Made by a program: the position numbers and the translations under genes
The notes under the pieces: generated by a model
The model's input: the letters and a program-made list of their open reading frames with translations, nothing else
The model's database searches: none
Told to the model about the DNA's origin: nothing
Part shown: positions 59,050 through 64,000 of the stretch, one piece after another
How positions within the stretch are numbered: the stretch's first letter is position 1
Layout of the letters: each line of letters begins with the position of its first letter
From: Avena insularis
Taxonomy: Eukaryota > Streptophyta > Magnoliopsida > Poales > Poaceae
Reading direction: 5' to 3'
Length of the DNA: 64,000 bases
Assembly: GCA_023614405.1 (NCBI GenBank)
Contig: CM042686.1
Location: 468,318,740 to 468,382,739 of the forward strand

Positions 59050-59847
59050 ATGGAAAACAACAAAAAAATTAGAGAGCTTTATAGTATTTATCTTGAGTTA
59101 GGACATGAAGTGTTTGAAGAGAAAATTAAAAAACCTGCGGAACTTTATTTGCATGCTAATAGCAATGTTGTTAGTATGAATTCTTTGGACACCATTATTG
59201 CTAATGCTATCGAAAAGTCTAAGCTTGGGGAAGCTAGTTTTTATGAAAATGATCTTTTTTGTTCCCCAGCATTGGAAGATAGCTATTCTATTGCTTATGA
59301 TGATACTAAACCTCCAATATATGATGATTACAATGATGAGTATGATATTTTCAGTCCACCTACTATTGAGGAGGAAGTTAATTATGATTACAATATGCCT
59401 CCTATATTTGATGATTATGGTGATGAGAATAATAATGATAGCTATTTTGTTGAATTTGCTCCCACTATAATTAATAAGAATGACTGTGCTTATGTAGAGA
59501 GTAATAGTGATTATATGCATGTGGCTCATGATAAGAATGTTTTATGTGATAGTTATATTGTTAAATTTATTCATGATGCTACTGAAAGTTATTATGAGAG
59601 AGGGAAACATGGTTTTATGCACCTCAATAATATTAAGTTTCCCCTCTTTATGTTGAAAATTTTGAAGTTGCACATGTTTTGCTTTACTATGCTTGTTGCT
59701 TTGTGCTTTCATGACTTGTTTCTTTACACGATTCCTATGCATAGGAAGTGGGTTAGACTTAAATGTGCTTTGGATTTGCTTCTTGATGCTCTCTTCTACT
59801 TCAATTCATATTTTTATGTGAGCATCTTCTCAAACTATCATGCCTAA
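59050..59847 (+). CDS. Retrotransposon ORF, 265 codons, unknown function
   Basis: An intact ORF from the ATG at 59050 (MENNKKIRELYSIYLELGHE). It has an N-terminal part with MNSLDTIIANAIEKSKLGEA, an Asp/Tyr-rich acidic middle (PPIYDDYNDEYDIF, PPIFDDYGDENNND), the block CDSYIVKFIHDATESYYERG, and a hydrophobic C-terminal third (FPLFMLKILKLHMF, MLVALCFHDLFLYTIPMHRK) that could span a membrane. I recognise it as the ORF found in many Triticeae LTR elements of this leader type; no enzymatic motif or zinc knuckle is present. It may be a gag-like or accessory protein. It has no frame damage, although the LTRs have diverged. It is not a host gene. Confidence 0.7.
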   Translation: MENNKKIRELYSIYLELGHEVFEEKIKKPAELYLHANSNVVSMNSLDTIIANAIEKSKLGEASFYENDLFCSPALEDSYSIAYDDTKPPIYDDYNDEYDIFSPPTIEEEVNYDYNMPPIFDDYGDENNNDSYFVEFAPTIINKNDCAYVESNSDYMHVAHDKNVLCDSYIVKFIHDATESYYERGKHGFMHLNNIKFPLFMLKILKLHMFCFTMLVALCFHDLFLYTIPMHRKWVRLKCALDLLLDALFYFNSYFYVSIFSNYHA

Positions 59848-62574
59848 CTTAAAGGCATTAAAGAAAAGTACTTCTTGGGAGATAACCCAAAAGTTTTAGA
59901 TGAGTCTTGGAAGTTATTACTTCAGTAATAACCGCTATTTATCCTTTTTATTTGCTTTTTGTGCCAAGAGTAACCTCTAATGAGAGGGAAGTAATGCTTG
60001 GGAAAGTTGCTGTCCCAAAAAAGAATTCTGTGCTTCACCGTAAAAATTCGTGTAAAATCTCTGTACGTCCTTTTGAGACGTGAATTTTTGTGCTTCTGCC
60101 CCAGGTTGTTATCTAACTTTCTTTAGTTCAATACTTTTCGATTTGAACAACAGAAGGTCTTCGAAAAAATTAGTCTTTACCTGCTGGTCTGTTTTGACAG
60201 ATTTCTGCCATTATTTGCATTTGCTTCTTCTTGGTTCTTTTTTTGAGTTCTTTTGGGGAATTGAGCTTTTTGAGGGAAGTGCTACAGTAGTTTGTGTTTT
60301 AATGGAAGTTTATTGGTGTTAGAACTGAACCTTAAGACCTATTATCTTGAGTTCACTAATGTTGCTAATAAAGATTGTGTGAAGTTTTGTATGAAGGAAA
60401 AATTTCAGGTGTATGGAAGGAATGAGTAATGAGATGAATGATGGACTAAAGCTAAAGCTTGGGGATGCCACAAGTGTCACCCCAAGAAATATCCAAGAAT
60501 TACAAGCGTCAAATCTTGGGGATGCCCAAGGCATCCCCATCTTCGTCAATAAAAATCCCAGTTTTCTTCCAAACGCTTCATTTTTATTGTTTCATGCACA
60601 ATTGTATTGTTCTTGGAGCGTATCCTTTTTCGTTTTCTTTGTTTGCTCAGTTTGCTGAATAAATTGGTTGGACCCCCTCTTTCATACATTGGTTTTCAAA
60701 TAGTTTGGTTTGGTTTGGAAAAGAGTAGGAAAGTTCATGCTTAAGTGTTAAAGAGAGTTTATTTTTGACTGTGGCCTATGCTTTGTCATGCCATGCTTGA
60801 TATTGTTTTGGCTTTATGCTTAGTATTCTTTGCTGTAGCACGACTTGTTATAAACAATTGAGATTGCTTAATGTGCCTTGGATGAATCATGCGTTGTTTT
60901 AGCATATTAAAGCATAGTATTCTGGTATTCTCCTTTGATGCTTTATTTGGGTTGACTTGGCGCATGCTCACACCATGTTATGACTATCTCAAGTCACCAA
61001 AGCCTTTATGATCCTCTAGTTTTCAGCTTGTAGTATCACTTTATGCTTTGATCAATGATGTTTTGTCGCTCTGCATGATTATGGCCATTACTGCTCTCTT
61101 AGTTTGTCGCTCCCAGTCTTTTGCAAGCCTCCACAACCAAGTATGAGTTCCACTCATGCATCCAACTCCCTAAACCAAGTTATTCCAAAGACTCCACCAT
61201 ACCTACCTACCTACTAGCTTATGCTATTCCAAGTATATTCATGCTTTTGTTTACCTTCCAAATTAAACTTGTTATGAGAAAATTAGTGATTAAATCTCTC
61301 ACGAACTTGATGGCACACTTTACTTTTCTTGCCCTTAATAAAATTGAACCATTGTGTCGTCTATGTTGTATATGCTTGCACTTATTTGTTGGGAATTAGC
61401 AGAACCATGCTATCATGGGGACCGCTTTCAACATTGCACTTGGTACTTGTACCTAGTTGATATCATGCTCTTTTGTCTATGGATGTCATCGGTGTGAAAT
61501 GAAAGGGGAGCTTGTAAGTCCATGGAGTTATGTACGTGTGTTAGAGAAACGCCTGGGCCGCTAGTCTAATCCATGCTGACATGGTGGAAACCTGCAGCTT
61601 AACCATAATGAGTTGTCTATGAAGCATTCTTCTTATAAAAAAAGTCCTATATTGAGAAAAAATAGAAAAGAGAAAAAAAAAGATTATGAAAAGAGGAAAG
61701 ATAGAAAAAAGCACCATATTCCCATGGTAAATAAGAAGATTGCTGAGATGCTCGTTGTCTGCTTGCCTTGTCATTTTGATATGGGGATTCTTCCGTATCA
61801 TCGGGCAAGGGGTACCCTGCTATGTTCTCTATGATACACATGTACTTACAATGACAAGAACTTACCGGTGACTAAACTTGAGTAGGATGAGGAGCGACCC
61901 TCGTATACAAGGGACATGAGATTCCTAACTTATACTTCGTCAAGCATATACACCATAGTTTGTTCACTTTAACCTTAATCACTTCAAGATGCTTATGATA
62001 GGGGCAATGAGAGCTGAAATCTATTAAGTACCATAATTTTTGGAAGCTCTTTATGAGACTTAAATCCCTACTTCCTTCTATGAAGGCCTTTCTTCCACCA
62101 TTATATTGAGTCTCCACCTTCTATCTTTATGCACCTACTTTGAGAGCATAGTGGCTATTCTTAGTTCTATGTGCATTGTCCCAAGACTAGTTGATTGATG
62201 CATAGCTTTGATATTGCTTGTTTTAAACTATTTGTATCTAGTCACTCTTATGAACTTTGAAGGTGTCCTATGCATTTATATTTGCTACTCTATGAGGGAC
62301 AAGCTGAATGCTATTATGATATGTTTTCTTAATGTGAAACAAAAAACGTCTTGCAAAGCATTGTTATTCATAAATATTTTGTTTGTGCCTTTTTATGTTG
62401 CAACATAGTTGCTATGTCTTATTGCTAGAACTTTGTCTTTCATGGTATGCTTGAAGTACTATGATCCCAGCTATCAATGTTTTACAAATACTTTGATCAA
62501 GTTTATGATGGTGCATGTCACCTCAAAAATTATTCTTTCTTTTTATCACTTACCTACTCAAGGACAAGCAGGAG
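59848..62574 (+). other. Internal non-coding region of the LTR element
   Basis: No polyprotein. Directly after the ORF comes TTCTTGGGAGATAACCC and an AT-rich stretch. Two hairpins lie at 60.46-60.54 kb. An A-rich run lies at 61,657-61,690. Short frames are scattered and show no domain. It probably supplies packaging or size rather than protein. Confidence 0.6.
60459..60538 (+). other. Tandem RNA hairpins in the LTR element
   Basis: A perfect stem GGGGATGCC-CAA-GGCATCCCC (60518-60538) follows an imperfect one with arms CTTGGGG and CCCCAAG (60459-60485). Both share the TTGGGGATGCC phrase. Confidence 0.6.
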
Positions 62575-62590
62575 TTAAGATTGGGGATGT
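62575..62590 (+). other. Polypurine tract of the LTR element
   Basis: GTTAAGATTGGGGATGT directly precedes the 3' LTR TG at 62591. It is the usual place for plus-strand priming, though only GATTGGGGA is purine-rich. Confidence 0.5.
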
Positions 62591-64000
62591 TGATACATTG
62601 CAAATGTATCTATAATTTTTGATGTTCCATGCTTGGTTTTATCTACTTTCTTGTGTTTTGTTCCAACTTTGGAGTACTTTTCATATGATTTCTTGGACTA
62701 ACCTATTAACAAGATGCCACAGTGCCAGTTGCCTATTTTCTACTGTTTTTGATTCCAGGAAGTCAGAAAATGAATATTCTCGGAATTGGACGGGACAAAA
62801 GCCAAAGTCGATATTTTCCCGGAAGATTCACGGAGCCAGAAGGAGAGCCGGAGAGGGGCCACAGGGTGGCCACACCACCCCATGGTGCGGGTACACCTAG
62901 GCCACGCCAGGGCATGGTGTGGGCCCCCTGGCTGGCCACCGACCTTGCCTCTTTCGCCTATAAGAGCCTCCCGATACCAAAACCCTAAATAGTCAATCAG
63001 AAATCCACGAAAAGTTCCGCAGCGTCGCCGCCACCAAAGGGGAGATTCGGAGGACATAAAGTCTCTGTCCCGGCACCCTGCCGGGATGGGGAAGTTCCCC
63101 AGAGCCTTTTCCATCGATTTCCACCACCATGTCCATCGCCGTTGTTGATTCCCATGATGAGGAGGGAGTAGTTCTCTCTCGAGGCTAAGGGTTCTACCGG
63201 TAGCTATGTGTTCATCTCTCTTTCTATGCATGATCATATTGTGATCATGAGCTTTGTAATCAAGTAGATCTACCTTGCTACTCAAGTGCTTTAATAGATC
63301 TCTGCTCTCCCCATGTGTGTGAAAGTGACAGCATGCACACCATGGTGGCACTTAGGCTAGAGATTACAAATACTTGTTATGAGTTATATTTCGAGTTGGA
63401 TGTCTTTATGAAATTGTGGTGTTTGTTGGACCTATCTAGTGCTCAAGGTGATAGTGTGGGGTTTTCAAATGGGAAAGGCTTACTTTGAGGTGTGCTGTTA
63501 TAGCCCTACCATCGATTAGAGTGTTCAACCGGAGAGTAGTATCATGAAGAAGAATATATTTATATGAGAGAGTGTTCACTAGTGAAAGTATGATCCCTAG
63601 GCCTTGTTTCTAAGCATTGATACACCGTTTGCTACTAGATCTGTTTACATGTTTGCTTGCTTCCATCTTTATTTCAGTTTGCCTTTAGTCTTTTCCACGC
63701 CATCAAGCCATTTTCTATCACTGTTACCACTTATAATTATCTATACCACTTGTGTTTCACTATCTCTTCGCCGAACTAGTGAACCTATACACCTGACAAG
63801 TGTATTGGGTGTGTTGGGGACATAAGAGACTTCTTGTATTTTGATTGCAGGGTTGCTTGAGAGGGAATACCTATGACCACTTCCTCCCTGAGTTCGATAA
63901 ACCTTGGGTGATCCACTTAAGGGAAAACTTGCTGCTGTTCTACAAACCTCTACACTTGGAGTCCCAACAACTGTCTACAAGAATAGAAGTGCGTAGACAT
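62591..64000 (+). repeat. 3' LTR, truncated by the window end
   Basis: Starts TGATACATTGCAAATGTATC and matches the 5' LTR through GAAGTGCGTAGACAT at 64000, about two bases short of the expected CA. The TATA box TATAAG lies at 62959-62964. Differences from the 5' LTR are mostly transitions. Confidence 0.88.

Larger units (their letters stand above)
57415..64000 (+). mobile_element. Non-autonomous Ty3-type LTR retrotransposon (3' LTR cut by window end)
   Basis: The 5' LTR (57415-58828), primer site, one ORF, a long non-coding internal region and the 3' LTR (62591-64000+) lie in order. There is no protease, reverse transcriptase, RNase H or integrase between the LTRs, so replication must depend on an autonomous relative. 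The tRNA-Asp-type primer site (TGGCGCCGTTGCCGGGGA) fits gypsy elements of grasses. It is inserted into a copy of the 540-670-bp repeat after TTGGTAAA (57414). The two LTRs differ at a few dozen sites by eye (roughly 25 in the first 500 bp), so the insertion is not recent. Confidence 0.85.

Noticed and set aside
59098..59529. 143-codon minus-strand Ile-rich frame
   Set aside because: Mirror of the Asp/Tyr-rich middle of the 265-codon retrotransposon ORF.
1..64000. tRNA, rRNA or other conserved RNA genes
   Set aside because: No cloverleaf with A/B boxes and no rRNA sequence was recognised by eye; tRNA similarity is limited to the retrotransposon primer sites. A tRNAscan or Infernal run would be decisive.

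Overview
The window is nuclear DNA of a grass, most likely a Triticeae species (wheat, barley, rye or a relative). The reasons are a BARE/Angela-type copia LTR, a long LTR beginning TGATAC followed by a tRNA-Asp-type primer site (TGGCGCCGTTGCC), Stowaway MITEs with CTCCCTCC ends, a Helitron, and intron-bearing plant gene families (zf-XS, B3, GRF zinc finger, F-box/SIAH, DUF295). Nothing is bacterial. This is repeat-dominated, gene-poor DNA, and most host genes in it are broken.

Layout. 1-3.1 kb: decayed 3' part of a Ty3/gypsy element, with the integrase end on + and an intron-containing antisense ORF on -. 3.1-5.6 kb: truncated Ty1/copia element on -. 6.09-7.74 kb: solo BARE-like LTR with a perfect 5-bp target duplication. 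8.2-8.9 kb: 3'-5' exonuclease-like gene with frame problems. 9.4-12.4 kb: two-exon zf-XS gene on - whose intron carries six related hairpin units. 13.07-35.45 kb: a 22.4-kb hierarchical satellite built from 39-, 48- and 50-bp monomers, organised into ~924-bp blocks and then three tandem ~5.0-kb super-units. 35.8-36.6 kb: GRF zinc-finger pseudogene. 36.9-48.5 kb: a low-density island of broken genes (basic-tail protein of unknown function, F-box plus SIAH-like zinc finger, B3/REM, DUF295/KIB-like) with a 125-bp tandem repeat, a hAT-type element and MITEs. 48.8-57.4 kb: two adjacent tandem-repeat families (~375 bp and ~540-670 bp) interrupted by a Stowaway element and by a ~2.4-kb Helitron whose empty site survives in a neighbouring repeat copy. 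57.4-64.0 kb: one large non-autonomous LTR retrotransposon with a 265-codon ORF, a duplicated primer-binding site and a 3' LTR cut by the window end.

Genes do not form a pathway. The strongest candidates for something undescribed are the three-level satellite array and the intronic hairpin units, in which both arms change together between copies (three covarying positions). Many gene copies end at amber codons where the family normally has Gln, which fits C-to-T decay of methylated CAG sites. All positions and alignments were made by eye; family names come from recognition, not from a search.
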